Below the pieces are notes generated by a model. It was not told where the DNA came from and did not search any database. It saw only the letters and a list, made by a program, of their open reading frames with translations. The position numbers and the translations under genes are program-made. From positions 3,915,001 through 3,979,000 of the forward strand of contig NZ_JAVDYC010000001.1 of assembly GCF_031458255.1 (NCBI RefSeq): a DNA stretch of 64,000 nt, read 5' to 3'. Shown here piece after piece: positions 1-8,600 of the stretch (position 1 is the stretch's first letter; each line of letters starts with the position of its first letter). Origin of the DNA: Catenuloplanes niger (lineage in GTDB: Bacteria; Actinomycetota; Actinomycetes; Mycobacteriales; Micromonosporaceae).

Positions 1-739
1 CCACGTTGGACGAGCCGGAGTTCGGCTGCCGGTTCTTGCGCCACGACCGGTACGCCCCGGTGGCGATGTCGTACTCGCTGCCGTCCGGGTTGACGGTCGG
101 CACGATCCAGATCTCGCGCGAGTTCACGATGTTCGTGATCCGGCTGTCCGTGCCGTAGTTGTCGGTGAACAGGTTGAGCAGGTAGATCGCCATCTCGACG
201 GTCAGGTGCTCACGCGCGTGCTGCTGGTGGTTGAACAGGATCTCCGGTTCGCTCTCGTCCGTCGCCACGTTGTCGGAGATCTTGATGACCGGCAGGTCAC
301 GGCCCTCGTACGACCGGCCGATGCTGGTCTTGCGGGCGATCGTCGGGTGGTCGGACACCACCTGGTTGATCACCGCGGTCATCTCCGCGTAGTTGTGGTA
401 GTTCGAGTCGGCCGGCGGGAAGTCCAGCGTGCCGAAGTCGCTCGCGGACGGCGCGGCCACGGCCTGCACCTGGTAGCCGAGCGCGCGGATCGACGACAGT
501 TCGGCCGCGGTGGCGGAGACGGTGACGACGCCGTGCTCCTGGACAGCGTCGATGGCCGCGCCGGTGCGGGCGATCGCGTTGCGCGCGTCGGCCGTGCGCA
601 CGCCGGAGACGGTGTACTGGGTGGTCCGGCCGCTGTCTTGCGGCTCCGCCGGACGCGCGGTCGCGGGCCCGGTCGCGGTGACCACCAGCGCCAGGGCGGC
701 GACTGCTGCCACGGCGAGGCGGATGCGGGAGGTGGACAC
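1..739 (-). CDS. Secreted zinc carboxypeptidase, M14 family (3' end outside window)
   Basis: This is the N-terminal 246 residues of a secreted metallocarboxypeptidase; the rest lies beyond the left edge. The protein has a signal peptide (about residues 1-28, ending near ATARP), a short propeptide-like segment (40-95), then an M14 catalytic domain from about residue 108. The zinc-binding HxxE is visible as HAREH (His174, Glu177), and the Asn-Arg pair that binds the substrate carboxylate is seen in RKNRQPN (Asn236, Arg237). The third zinc ligand and catalytic Glu would be off the window. The GTG start has an AGGAGG ribosome site about 8 bases upstream. It probably trims C-terminal residues from peptides outside the cell, like carboxypeptidase T. 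The family is clear; substrate preference cannot be read. Confidence 0.9.
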   Translation of the reverse strand, partial: MSTSRIRLAVAAVAALALVVTATGPATARPAEPQDSGRTTQYTVSGVRTADARNAIARTGAAIDAVQEHGVVTVSATAAELSSIRALGYQVQAVAAPSASDFGTLDFPPADSNYHNYAEMTAVINQVVSDHPTIARKTSIGRSYEGRDLPVIKISDNVATDESEPEILFNHQQHAREHLTVEMAIYLLNLFTDNYGTDSRITNIVNSREIWIVPTVNPDGSEYDIATGAYRSWRKNRQPNSGSSNV

Positions 740-849
740 GGTTGAGCCTCCTGGGGGTGGGGAGGTACGTCCGCACACTCCACCACCGCGAGCGTGATCA
801 GCTCAATACGCTTCGATATCCCAAAGCGATCATCCCGCCGATGACATGG

Positions 850-1113
850 TCAGCCCTTCGCGGCCGGCTCTTCCTCTTCGCCCGCCAGCGCGGCACGGAG
901 GCGGGCGCGCTCGGCCTTGCGCCGGTCCGCGCGGGCGGCCAACTCGGTCGCCATCTCGTCACGCCACTGGCCGAGCAGGAAGTACGACGCGACCGCGGAG
1001 AGCAGCAACGCCACGATCAGCTTGATGAAGATGTCCGTGTCGACGAACCACATCGCCGCCAGGAACGCCAGGAAGAGACCGATCCGGCCGGCCGTGTACT
1101 TGATCGCGGCCAC
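850..1113 (-). CDS. Small membrane protein, DUF4229 type
   Basis: This 87-residue protein has two closely spaced hydrophobic segments (about residues 9-25 and 29-48) followed by a highly charged Arg/Glu tail that should be cytoplasmic. It matches the general pattern of actinobacterial DUF4229 proteins, which are often found near menaquinone genes; the function is unknown. The GTG start is preceded by AGGTGAGG at good spacing. It follows the MqnE-like gene on the same strand after about 50 bases, so the two may be cotranscribed. The family name is from recognition of architecture and neighbourhood, not from a search. Confidence 0.7.
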   Translation of the reverse strand: MAAIKYTAGRIGLFLAFLAAMWFVDTDIFIKLIVALLLSAVASYFLLGQWRDEMATELAARADRRKAERARLRAALAGEEEEPAAKG

Positions 1114-1162
1114 AGCGCCTCACCTCTTCAGCCGGGAACCACAACCATCAGAGGGTACGCCG

Positions 1163-1828
1163 TCAGGCCCAGACCTTCTGCGGTACGGCCCGGCGGTCCG
1201 CCAGCGGGGCCGGCGCGTCGTACTCGCGGACCACGCCGTAGGACGCGTCCCGCTCGACCGGCCGCAGCCCGGCGTCCCAGATCAGCTCCAGCAGCTCCTG
1301 GCCCGGGTCCAGCTCGACCGCGCGCTTGTCCGCGTTGCGCCACCGCTGCTCCGGAGTCCCCTCCTCGTCCCGCTCGCCGGACGGGATGCCGGCCAGATCG
1401 TCCGCGCCGTAGTTGAGCAACAACTGGACCAGCGCCGGGCCGTGCGAGGCGTAGTCGGCGGTGAGGTGGACGGCCGGGTCGAGCAGCAGCCGGGCGACCG
1501 CGAACGTGCGGAGCGCCTCGGCGGGCGCACCGTCCTCTTTGACGAGCGTGACGGACGGCGGCCGAAGATCTTCACGGAGATTTAGCACCGCGTCCACCAG
1601 GTGCGCGGCCGGGTCCTCGGCGCGGCCGTAGGCGATCTCACCCGCGTCGATGGACCGATCGGCGGCGAACGTCACCCGGTCGGCGTACGACTCGGTCCGG
1701 CGGTGGTGGGCCAACCTGCCCAGCCAGGCCAGCTCGTCCGTGCCGAAGAGGACAATTCCGTCATCTCGGGTGAGCCGTTCCCCGGCGTAGACCTTCTGCT
1801 CCAGCGTGCGCTTCAGCCCGGAATCCAT
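1163..1828 (-). CDS. MqnE-like protein lacking the radical SAM core
   Basis: The ends of this 221-residue protein resemble aminodeoxyfutalosine synthase MqnE, but the middle is missing. Residues 1-58 match the MqnE N-terminus (MDSGLKRTLEQKV, GERLTRDDGI, ELAWLG), and from about residue 66 onward they match its C-terminal third (ALRTFAVARLLLD, LLLNYGADDL, LIWDAGLRPVER, VVREYD). Normal MqnE is about 380-390 residues. The absent part holds the CxxxCxxC iron-sulfur motif and most of the SAM barrel, and this protein contains no cysteine at all, so it cannot carry out the radical reaction. The frame is continuous with no stop, so this is a clean internal loss and not a simple frameshift. I chose the ATG at the MqnE-like start; an in-frame extension upstream has no family match. 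A scaffold or regulatory role is possible but unsupported. Confidence 0.75.
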   Translation of the reverse strand: MDSGLKRTLEQKVYAGERLTRDDGIVLFGTDELAWLGRLAHHRRTESYADRVTFAADRSIDAGEIAYGRAEDPAAHLVDAVLNLREDLRPPSVTLVKEDGAPAEALRTFAVARLLLDPAVHLTADYASHGPALVQLLLNYGADDLAGIPSGERDEEGTPEQRWRNADKRAVELDPGQELLELIWDAGLRPVERDASYGVVREYDAPAPLADRRAVPQKVWA

Positions 1829-2069
1829 GCTCAGAGCGTACGTGGCCGGAATCTGAACGACCGGCCGGCTGCAACGGATCTCACGTCGGGTCGCCGGGCT
1901 CAACTTTCCGATTTATCCGTCCAAATCGCTCGAATCTCAGGGAGTTCACAGCGTCGGATCGTCATTGACCGATCGACACCCTGTGGGAGTGTGAGGTACA
2001 CCCTTATGGGGAACGGGACGAGCCGGGTGCCATCCATAATGATCGTCCGGCGAGCACGTGGGGATTGGT

Positions 2070-3641
2070 ATGGGTCAGTACACACATGTGGGACGTCACC
2101 GCGCGGCACCGTCTCCGCTGGTGCGCCCGGTGATCTTCACCGCCGTGGTCAGCGCCACGCTCGCCGCGGTGATCAGCTCTCCGGCGTACGCGGCGCCGCC
2201 CATCCCCGGCGTGCCCAACAGCGGCTCCCGCCCGGCCGCGACCGGCTCCCTGACACTGCCCGGCGCGCCCGGCGTCACCACGCCCGGCGGCACCACCACC
2301 CAGCCCACCTCGCTCACCGGCAACCCGGTGGCCAACCAGCTCGAGGCCAAGCAGACCGAGCTCAACCAGGCCGGTCAGCGCACGCTGGCACTGGAGGAGC
2401 AGCTCACGGCCGCCTCCGCCGCGGTCGCCGTGGCCGAGCAGAAGGTCGTGTCCGCGAGCGCCGTGCTCGCCGCGGCCGAGACCGCGCGGGACAGCGCGGC
2501 CGCCGAGACGCTCAAGAAGGAGGCGGCGCTCCCGCCCGACGTCTTCACCTCCGACCTGTACAAGATCGGTTCGCTCTGGCGGGTGCCGCGCGAGGCCGAC
2601 GACACCGCGGGCAGTCTGGCCGCCGACCTGGCCCGGGCGCAGAACGCCGCGCTCGCCGCGGTCGGCGAGCGGGACGCCGCGATCGCCGCCGAGGCCGAGC
2701 TGCGCACCCAGCTGACCGCCGGGCAGGCCGCGCTCAAGGCGCTCGAGGCCGAACTGCTCAAGATTCGCGAGCAGAACGAGGACCAGCTCACCGCGATAGC
2801 GGCCCAGCAGGACGCGGCGGAGGCCGCGCTCGGCGCCGACTACCTCGACAACTCCACCACCGAGGGGCTGGTCGCCCACCCGAAGGCGCTCAAGGCGCTC
2901 GAGTTCGCGATGGCCCAGCGCGGCAAGTGGTACGAGTGGGCGGCCGAGGGCCCGAACACGTACGACTGCTCCGGCCTGATGTGGGACGCGTACCGCAGCG
3001 TCGGCTTCCAGCTGCCCCGCGTCGCCAACGACCAGTACTACGCGACCCGCGGCAAAACCGTCTCGAAGTCCGCGCTGCTCCCCGGCGACATGGTCTTCTT
3101 CAGCACCAGCAACCGGTGGAGCGACATCTACCACGTCGGCATGTACGTCGGCGAGGGCAAGATGGTCAACGCGCCGACCATCGGCGAGGTGGTCAAGGTG
3201 CAGTCGATCCAGTGGTCGCGGTTCTTCGCCGCGACACGCGTCTTCGGCGCGGTGGAGGGCCCGTCCAGCGCCGGCGGCACGCCGAAGCCGGCACCCACCC
3301 CGAAGCCGCAGCCGTCCCCGACGCCGCCGAAGCCGAGCCTGCCGACGTTGCCGAAGCCGCCGGGCACCGGTTCACCGACGCCCACGCCGACCGGGTCCGG
3401 TTCGCCCAGCCCGTCGCCGAGCACCTCGCCGACGCCGGTCACGCCGACGCCGACGCCGTCCACCCCGCCGACGCCGCCGGACCCGCCGTCCCCGACGCCG
3501 TCGAAGAGCGCCGCGTCGTCCGAGCCACCGGCGAATCCGCCGTCCGACAGCACGCCTGCCAGCGCATCCTCGTCCAGCAGCGCCTCTTCCGCCGCCTCCG
3601 GAAGTGCCTCCGCGGGGACTTCCGCGTCCGCCAACGGCTGA
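2070..3641 (+). CDS. Secreted NlpC/P60 (C40) peptidoglycan hydrolase with coiled coil and Pro-rich tail
   Basis: This 523-residue protein is probably a cell-wall D,L-endopeptidase. A signal segment occupies about residues 15-45 (ending SPAYA). An Ala/Glu-rich coiled coil follows (about 90-275, with a break near 155-190), as in RipA-like hydrolases where the coil regulates or positions the enzyme. The NlpC/P60 domain (about 280-400) carries the catalytic Cys in YDCSGLMWDAY and the His in YHVGMYVG. The remaining 120 residues are a Pro/Thr/Ser-rich tail, likely a flexible wall-spanning region. I chose the ATG of MGQYTHVGRH; a GTG four codons upstream is also in frame. No ydaO-type c-di-AMP leader was recognised upstream. 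Confidence 0.9.
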   Translation: MGQYTHVGRHRAAPSPLVRPVIFTAVVSATLAAVISSPAYAAPPIPGVPNSGSRPAATGSLTLPGAPGVTTPGGTTTQPTSLTGNPVANQLEAKQTELNQAGQRTLALEEQLTAASAAVAVAEQKVVSASAVLAAAETARDSAAAETLKKEAALPPDVFTSDLYKIGSLWRVPREADDTAGSLAADLARAQNAALAAVGERDAAIAAEAELRTQLTAGQAALKALEAELLKIREQNEDQLTAIAAQQDAAEAALGADYLDNSTTEGLVAHPKALKALEFAMAQRGKWYEWAAEGPNTYDCSGLMWDAYRSVGFQLPRVANDQYYATRGKTVSKSALLPGDMVFFSTSNRWSDIYHVGMYVGEGKMVNAPTIGEVVKVQSIQWSRFFAATRVFGAVEGPSSAGGTPKPAPTPKPQPSPTPPKPSLPTLPKPPGTGSPTPTPTGSGSPSPSPSTSPTPVTPTPTPSTPPTPPDPPSPTPSKSAASSEPPANPPSDSTPASASSSSSASSAASGSASAGTSASANG

Positions 3642-3715
3642 CCCCCGGGTCGGCTGTCCCGTGACTCGCGGGTATGGCACGTTTTATGCGAGGGTGGAAC
3701 GTGGGAGGCGATGTC

Positions 3716-5986
3716 ATGAGCGAGGATCGGGTGGAGGGTGCGGACGCGCCCGGAAACGCCCCGGCGGTGGCACGCGCCCAGGTGGGACGCGCCTCCGTGA
3801 CCGGATCGACCGCCGGCGACCGTGCCGGTCTCGGGGTTCTTCCGTCCCGGCAGCCGGCCGCGGGCCGGACATATCGGGCCGGTGACTACGGCACGCCCAC
3901 GGCGGCCCCCGGTGAGCCGTCGGAGGCCCCCGGTGAGCCGTCGCCGGCTCCCGCGCTGAAGCCGGCGGAGGGCTCGATCACACCCGCGCCCGTGCTGTCC
4001 TTCACCACGCCCCCGGCGGAGCACCCGGGGTCCGCGGACGCCGGCGGTGACCGGCCGGCCGGTGCGGGCTCCGCGCCGGGCGAGCCGTCCACCGGCGCCG
4101 AGGCCGGCGGGGCCTCCGCCTGGTCCAACTTCGCGATGCCGAAGCGGGAGACCGCCGACGCGTCACTGAACGCCGCGGTCGCCACCGCGCAGAGCGAGCC
4201 CGCGCCGGTCCGGGAGCCCGCGGAGCCGGCTCCGGCCGTCGTGTCGCCGGCCGAGCTGCTGCCGGAGACCGCGGTCGCGGCGCCCGTCGCCTCCGCACCG
4301 ATCGCCGCGGGGTCCGCCGCCTACGGCGGGTCCGCGATGACCACGACCCCGCCGGCCGCGCCGTCGCCGGCCGCGGCGCCGCTCGGCGTGCAGTCCGCGG
4401 CGTGGCCGAGCGCGCTCGCGTTCGGCGGCGCCGAGCCCGATCCGGCGCCCGCGGCATCCGCCACCCCGGTCTCGGCGCCCCCGGTGCCATCAGCTCCGGT
4501 CTCGTCGCCCCCGGTCTCGTCGTCCCCGGTCTCGTCGCCTGCCGCCTCGCCGTCCTCGGTCTCGTCGCCTGCCGCCTCGTCGCCGGTCTTCGGTGGCGCG
4601 CCGGTCTCGGCGCCGCCGGCGGCCGGCTTCTCGGGCTCCGCGCTGCCGTTCGGCGGTGCGCCGGTCTCGTCCTCGGCGCCCTCGGCGTTCGGCGACGTGC
4701 CGGTCTCCGCACCGCCGGTCTCCGCACCGCCGGTCTCCGCACCGCCGGTTTCCGGCGCATCCTCGGGTTCCGGGGCATCCTCGGGTGCCGGGGCATCCTC
4801 GGGTTACGGCGCATCGTCGGGTTCCGGGGCATCGTCGGCGTTCGGTGGCGCGTCGCCGGCCTTCGGTGCACCGGTCTCGGCGCCGCCGATCTCCAGCGCG
4901 CCGCCCGCGTCCGCGACGCCGGTCTCCGGTGGCGCGCCCGCGTCCACGCCGCCGGTGACGAGCGGGCCGCCCGCGTTCCGGGCCGCGTCGCCCTCGTCCT
5001 ACGGCCGGCCGACCGGCACGCCCGCCGTGCAGCCGGACTACACGCTGCCGGATCCCACGCCCGCGGCGGTGCGGCCGGATTACTCGCTACCGGCGCAGCG
5101 GACCGGTGGCACCGCTCCGGCCGAGCCGACCCGGGCGCGCGCGTCCGTGCCGGGACTGAACCGGATCACGCCGGGCTCCGGCGGTGTGGTGGGCTCGGCG
5201 AGCTCGGGCACCGGATATCCGCGCGTCTACCGGGCCGGTGCGCCGGGTGCGACCGAGCCCGATCCGGTCGAGCCGCCGGAGCCGGCCGAACCGCCGGCCC
5301 CACCGGAGCCGCCGCAGCCGGCCGAGCCGCCCGCGCCGGGTCCCGGTCCGGTGCCCGCCCCGTTCCCGGACCCGAACCGTCCCGGCCCGGCGCCGGGACC
5401 GCAGCCGGGTCCGCCCGTACCGATGCCGCCCGCGCCGCCGTTCCCGTCACCGTCCCCGATGCCGCCGTTCCCGCCGCCGCCCGCGGTCGGCACCACCTGG
5501 TCGTCCGCGTCCGCCGCGCACGCGCCGGGGCGGGCCGACGTGCCCCCGGCCGCGCTGCCGCCGTGGCCGGCCTCCGAGGTCGCCCAGCCCGGGCGTCAGT
5601 GGCCGCCGCGTGACGAGGCGCCGGTGACCCCGGTGGTGCGTGGGCTCTCGCCGGACAGCGCGGACGACCCGCACGGCGTGGCCGCGTCCGCGGAGTACAA
5701 CCAGTGGGCCCGCGGTCAGCGTCGCGAGTCCGGCACGGTCTATTCGCCGCCCGCGCGGACCGGGGAGCCGGTGTCGCGCGGCGTTCCGGCCAATCCGGCG
5801 ATCGAGAACACAGGGTCGCTGACCGGGCACATCCTGTCGCCACAGCGGTGGAACGACAATTCCGACTCCAACAGTTCCACCCGAGTGATGGTCATCCTGG
5901 CGAGCGTCGCGATTGCCATCATTGTCGTCGGCATCATCGCCTCGATCGTCGTAGGTGACCAGCTCAGGGACCTGTTCGGCCAGTAA
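3716..5986 (+). CDS. Very Pro/Ala/Ser-rich protein with one C-terminal membrane anchor
   Basis: The protein has 756 residues; nearly all of residues 1-700 is low complexity dominated by Pro, Ala, Ser, Gly and Val. It includes short tandem repeats such as APPVS (three copies near residue 335) and ASSGSG-like units (five copies near 350), a dense Pro-Glu stretch (about 520-550) and a Pro-rich block to about 610. Near the C-terminus a less biased segment (ASAEYNQWARGQRRE) precedes a single transmembrane helix (about 727-750), leaving a tail of only about nine residues. With no signal peptide this predicts a tail-anchored protein with a long disordered cytoplasmic arm. ATG is preceded by GGGAGG. 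I recognise no functional domain. It could organise other proteins at the membrane, but that is a guess. Confidence 0.75.
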   Translation: MSEDRVEGADAPGNAPAVARAQVGRASVTGSTAGDRAGLGVLPSRQPAAGRTYRAGDYGTPTAAPGEPSEAPGEPSPAPALKPAEGSITPAPVLSFTTPPAEHPGSADAGGDRPAGAGSAPGEPSTGAEAGGASAWSNFAMPKRETADASLNAAVATAQSEPAPVREPAEPAPAVVSPAELLPETAVAAPVASAPIAAGSAAYGGSAMTTTPPAAPSPAAAPLGVQSAAWPSALAFGGAEPDPAPAASATPVSAPPVPSAPVSSPPVSSSPVSSPAASPSSVSSPAASSPVFGGAPVSAPPAAGFSGSALPFGGAPVSSSAPSAFGDVPVSAPPVSAPPVSAPPVSGASSGSGASSGAGASSGYGASSGSGASSAFGGASPAFGAPVSAPPISSAPPASATPVSGGAPASTPPVTSGPPAFRAASPSSYGRPTGTPAVQPDYTLPDPTPAAVRPDYSLPAQRTGGTAPAEPTRARASVPGLNRITPGSGGVVGSASSGTGYPRVYRAGAPGATEPDPVEPPEPAEPPAPPEPPQPAEPPAPGPGPVPAPFPDPNRPGPAPGPQPGPPVPMPPAPPFPSPSPMPPFPPPPAVGTTWSSASAAHAPGRADVPPAALPPWPASEVAQPGRQWPPRDEAPVTPVVRGLSPDSADDPHGVAASAEYNQWARGQRRESGTVYSPPARTGEPVSRGVPANPAIENTGSLTGHILSPQRWNDNSDSNSSTRVMVILASVAIAIIVVGIIASIVVGDQLRDLFGQ

Positions 5987-6082
5987 CCAGAAGAACAAAT
6001 CGGGCGTTACGCCAATCGGGTAACACAGTGAGCCCCGCCACTACGGGCCGGGAATGCCCCCGGCGCATCGCTGGTTGACGGG

Positions 6083-6218
6083 TAGGCTGTCATTCATCAT
6101 TCGTTTCCGGTGGGCGTCTTCAGCGCCTGCCGCAGGGCGTTCTTGCAGGGCATTCGCGGCGACTCCCCTCGCCGCGGCGGGGCCACTTAGCGAGCATGCG
6201 CCCCGTTGAGAGGTTTCT
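6083..6218 (+). promoter_or_regulatory. Candidate promoter and structured leader of the DEAD-box helicase
   Basis: A TAGGCT hexamer at 6083-6088 fits an actinobacterial -10 element; transcription would then start near 6095 and give a leader of about 120 bases. Inside it, 6156-6162 and 6169-6175 form a perfect 7-bp hairpin (GCGGCGA, loop CTCCCC), and 6124-6139 can form an imperfect one. Long structured leaders on DEAD-box helicase genes are known from other bacteria and often link expression to cold or to autoregulation. The structure is read directly; the promoter and any regulation are inference. Confidence 0.35.
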
Positions 6219-7865
6219 TTGACGACTTTCGTTGACCCCAGCACGTTCCCGTCCCTCTTCGACTCGTCCGCGGAGCCCTCCGCCGAGTCCGCTCCCGCCG
6301 TCGAGGCGGAGAGCACCCCCGAGGTCACGTTCGAGGACCTCGGTCTCCCCAGCCGCCTGGTGCGCGCGCTCGCCCGCGAGGGCATCACCACGCCGTTCGA
6401 GATCCAGGCCGCGACCGTCCCCGACGCGCTGGCCGGCCGGGACGTGCTCGGCCGTGGTCAGACCGGCTCCGGCAAGACGCTGGCGTTCGGCCTCCCGGTG
6501 CTGGCCCGCGTCGCCCTGGGCGGCCGCGCCGAGCCGCACCACCCCAAGGCGCTGATCCTGGTGCCGACGCGCGAGCTCGCCATGCAGGTGGCGGACGCGC
6601 TGATGCCGCTCGGCAAGCCGCTGGGTGTGTTCATCAAGACCGCGGTCGGCGGCGTGCCGTACGACCGTCAGATCGACTCGCTCCGCCGGGGCGTCGAGAT
6701 CATCGTGGCCACGCCGGGCCGGCTCGGCGACCTGATCAACCGCGGCGTCTGCAGCCTGGACAAGGTGGAGATCACGGTCCTGGACGAGGCGGACCAGATG
6801 GCCGACATGGGCTTCCTGCCCGAGGTCACCGAGCTGCTGTCGAAGACGCCGTCGGACAGCCAGCGGCTGCTCTTCTCGGCCACGCTCGACAAGGACGTGG
6901 ACTCGCTGGTCAAGCGGTTCATGACCGACCCGGTCACGCACTCGACCGCGCCGCCGGTCGCGACCGTCTCGACCATGGATCACCACATGCTGCTGATCCC
7001 GCCGCAGGACAAGTTCCCGGTGACCGCGTCGATCGCCGCCCGCAAGGGCCGCACGATCATCTTCGCGCGTACGCAGATGGGCGTGGACCGGCTCGTCGAG
7101 CAGCTCGCTGCCGTCGGCGTCCGGGCCGGTGCGCTGCACGGCGGCAAGACGCAGCGGGCGCGTACCCGCACGCTGGCGGAGTTCAAGGAAGGCCGGACGA
7201 ACGTGCTGGTCGCCACGGACGTCGCCGCACGTGGCATCCACGTCGACGGCATCTCGCTGGTGCTGCACGTCGACCCGCCGAAGGACCCGAAGGACTACCT
7301 GCACCGGGCCGGTCGCACCGCCCGCGCCGGCGAGTCCGGCGCGGTCGCCACGCTGGTCCTGCCGAAGCAGCGCCGCACCACGCTCGGCATGCTGGAGAAG
7401 GCCGGCGTCAACCCCGCGCAGACCCGCGTCCGGGCCGGCGACGCCGCGCTGACCGAGCTGGTCGGCGCGCAGGAGCCGTCCGGTGTGCCGGTCGTCGAGG
7501 AGCCGGAGCCGCCGCGCCGGTCCGAGGGCGGCCGCGGCCGTCGCTTCGGTGGCGGCGGCGGTGGCGACCGTGGTCCGCGTCGCTTCGACAGTGACCGTGG
7601 CCCGCGCCGCTTCGACGGTGAGCGTCCGCGCCGCTTCGACGGTCCTCGCGAGGACCGTCCGCGCCGCTTCGACGGCCCCCGCGAGGGCGGCCAGGGCACC
7701 GGCGCCGCCGCCGGTGGCACCGGCGGCGGCGACCACCGCTTCACCGGCGACCGTCGCCCGAACTGGCGCTCGCGCGACGAGCGTCCCCGCGACGACCGCC
7801 CGCGCGACGACCGCCCCAGTGGCGGCGGCGAGCGCCCGCACCGCCGCCCGGCACGCACGCACTGA
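6219..7865 (+). CDS. DEAD-box ATP-dependent RNA helicase with RRFD-repeat tail
   Basis: This 548-residue enzyme unwinds or remodels RNA using ATP. All core motifs are visible in order: Q motif (TPFEIQ, near residue 65), Walker A (GQTGSGKT), motif Ia (PTRELA), motif II (DEAD), SAT (FSATLD) and motif VI (HRAGRTARAG). The two RecA-like domains end near residue 400. The tail is a disordered, Arg/Gly/Asp-rich extension with repeated PRRFD units (at least four) and GGG tracts, typical of RNA-binding tails of cold-shock or ribosome-assembly helicases. The start is TTG with GAGAGG six bases upstream. It lies alone between a structured leader and a strong terminator, so it is probably monocistronic. 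Confidence 0.95.
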   Translation: MTTFVDPSTFPSLFDSSAEPSAESAPAVEAESTPEVTFEDLGLPSRLVRALAREGITTPFEIQAATVPDALAGRDVLGRGQTGSGKTLAFGLPVLARVALGGRAEPHHPKALILVPTRELAMQVADALMPLGKPLGVFIKTAVGGVPYDRQIDSLRRGVEIIVATPGRLGDLINRGVCSLDKVEITVLDEADQMADMGFLPEVTELLSKTPSDSQRLLFSATLDKDVDSLVKRFMTDPVTHSTAPPVATVSTMDHHMLLIPPQDKFPVTASIAARKGRTIIFARTQMGVDRLVEQLAAVGVRAGALHGGKTQRARTRTLAEFKEGRTNVLVATDVAARGIHVDGISLVLHVDPPKDPKDYLHRAGRTARAGESGAVATLVLPKQRRTTLGMLEKAGVNPAQTRVRAGDAALTELVGAQEPSGVPVVEEPEPPRRSEGGRGRRFGGGGGGDRGPRRFDSDRGPRRFDGERPRRFDGPREDRPRRFDGPREGGQGTGAAAGGTGGGDHRFTGDRRPNWRSRDERPRDDRPRDDRPSGGGERPHRRPARTH

Positions 7866-7876
7866 CACCGCACACA

Positions 7877-7913
7877 GCGAAGGCCGTCACCCGAGGGGGG
7901 TGACGGCCTTCGC
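7877..7913 (+). terminator. Strong hairpin terminator after the helicase gene
   Basis: A perfect 16-bp stem (arms 7877-7892 and 7898-7913) with a five-base GAGGG loop starts 12 bases after the helicase stop codon. No T-tract follows, which is usual for actinobacterial hairpin terminators. Confidence 0.85.
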
Positions 7914-7960
7914 CGTTCCACGGCACCGAAACCCTGCGCGACGGCACGCTGCCGTTCACC

Positions 7961-8075
7961 CGACCGGTTCCCGACCGGTTCCCGACCGGTCCTCGGCCGC
8001 TGCCGGCCCGCTGCCGGGCGCTGCCGGGCCGCTGCCGGGCCGCTGCCGGGCCGCTGCCGGGCGCTGCCGGGCCGG
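7961..8075. repeat. Short GC-rich tandem repeats in a gene-free spacer
   Basis: Three direct copies of an 11-bp unit (CGACCGGTTCC) begin at 7961, 7972 and 7983. They are followed to about 8075 by roughly seven copies of a 9-11 bp GCTGCCGGG unit. The whole 7.91-8.76 kb spacer holds only repeats. Open frames across it are compositional and have no ribosome sites or recognisable products. Confidence 0.8.
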
Positions 8076-8304
8076 GGTCATGCTCCCACCGCGATCGGCG
8101 CCCGAGATGCCGCCGTAGTGGCGGCCCGGGCTGACCGCCCCCATCCGTCGCCACCCCGGACAGCCGCGCAGATCATCGGCACGGGCTCACCCGGCGCGGT
8201 CTCCGGCCACGTAATCCGGCACCCGCCCGCTGACCCTGCCGACGTGCCGATGTCGCCGCGCGGTGGCGGCCAGCCGACGGATCGGACCGGGCCGGAGCTT
8301 CCCG

Positions 8305-8415
8305 CCACCCACCCGCGGGCCACCCACCCGCGAGCCAGCCGCCCGCGAGCCAGCCGCCCGCCCGCAAACCCGCCGCCCGCCCGCAAGCCAGCTGGCCGCC
8401 CGCAAGCCAGCTGGC
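8305..8415. repeat. Degenerate GC-rich tandem repeats
   Basis: This stretch is made of short direct repeats: two copies of CCACCCACCCGCG, two of a 15-bp GAGCCAGCCGCCCGC unit, and two of a 19-bp unit containing CCGCAAGCCAGCTGGC (8381 and 8400). They look like slippage products. Confidence 0.75.
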
Positions 8416-8520
8416 CCTTAGCATTCCCCGGAAGCCTGCGGCGTGCAGGCCACGCGACGCCCCGACCGCTGATCTTTCGGGACCGGGCCGGGACCGGCTC
8501 CGCCGCGGCGTCCGGAGCGG

Positions 8521-8600
8521 AGCGCCAGCGGAGTCGGAGGACACCGCGCGGTTTGCCCGCGGGAGCATGCGGAGGGTGACCACGCCGGAAGCGGGAACGC
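8521..8600 (+). repeat. Copy 1 of a dispersed intergenic repeat
   Basis: The string contains AGCGCCAGCG at the left, TGCCCGCGGGAGCA in the middle and ACGCCGGAAGCGGGAA at the right, in the same order and similar spacing as the elements at 46.5 kb and 59.3 kb. It overlaps the first unit of the 77-bp tandem array. Confidence 0.65.

Noticed and set aside
1829-1903. Longer N-terminus for the MqnE-like protein
   Set aside because: The 25 extra residues do not resemble MqnE, whose family start coincides with the ATG chosen.
1904-2069. ydaO-type c-di-AMP riboswitch before the first NlpC/P60 gene
   Set aside because: Such leaders are common before actinobacterial wall hydrolases, but the conserved GGGGUGAAUC and CAGCUAAC-type blocks are not present.
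8118-8579. A possible small Pro-rich secreted protein on the plus strand
   Set aside because: Composition follows the DNA repeats and no signal peptide or start context supports it.
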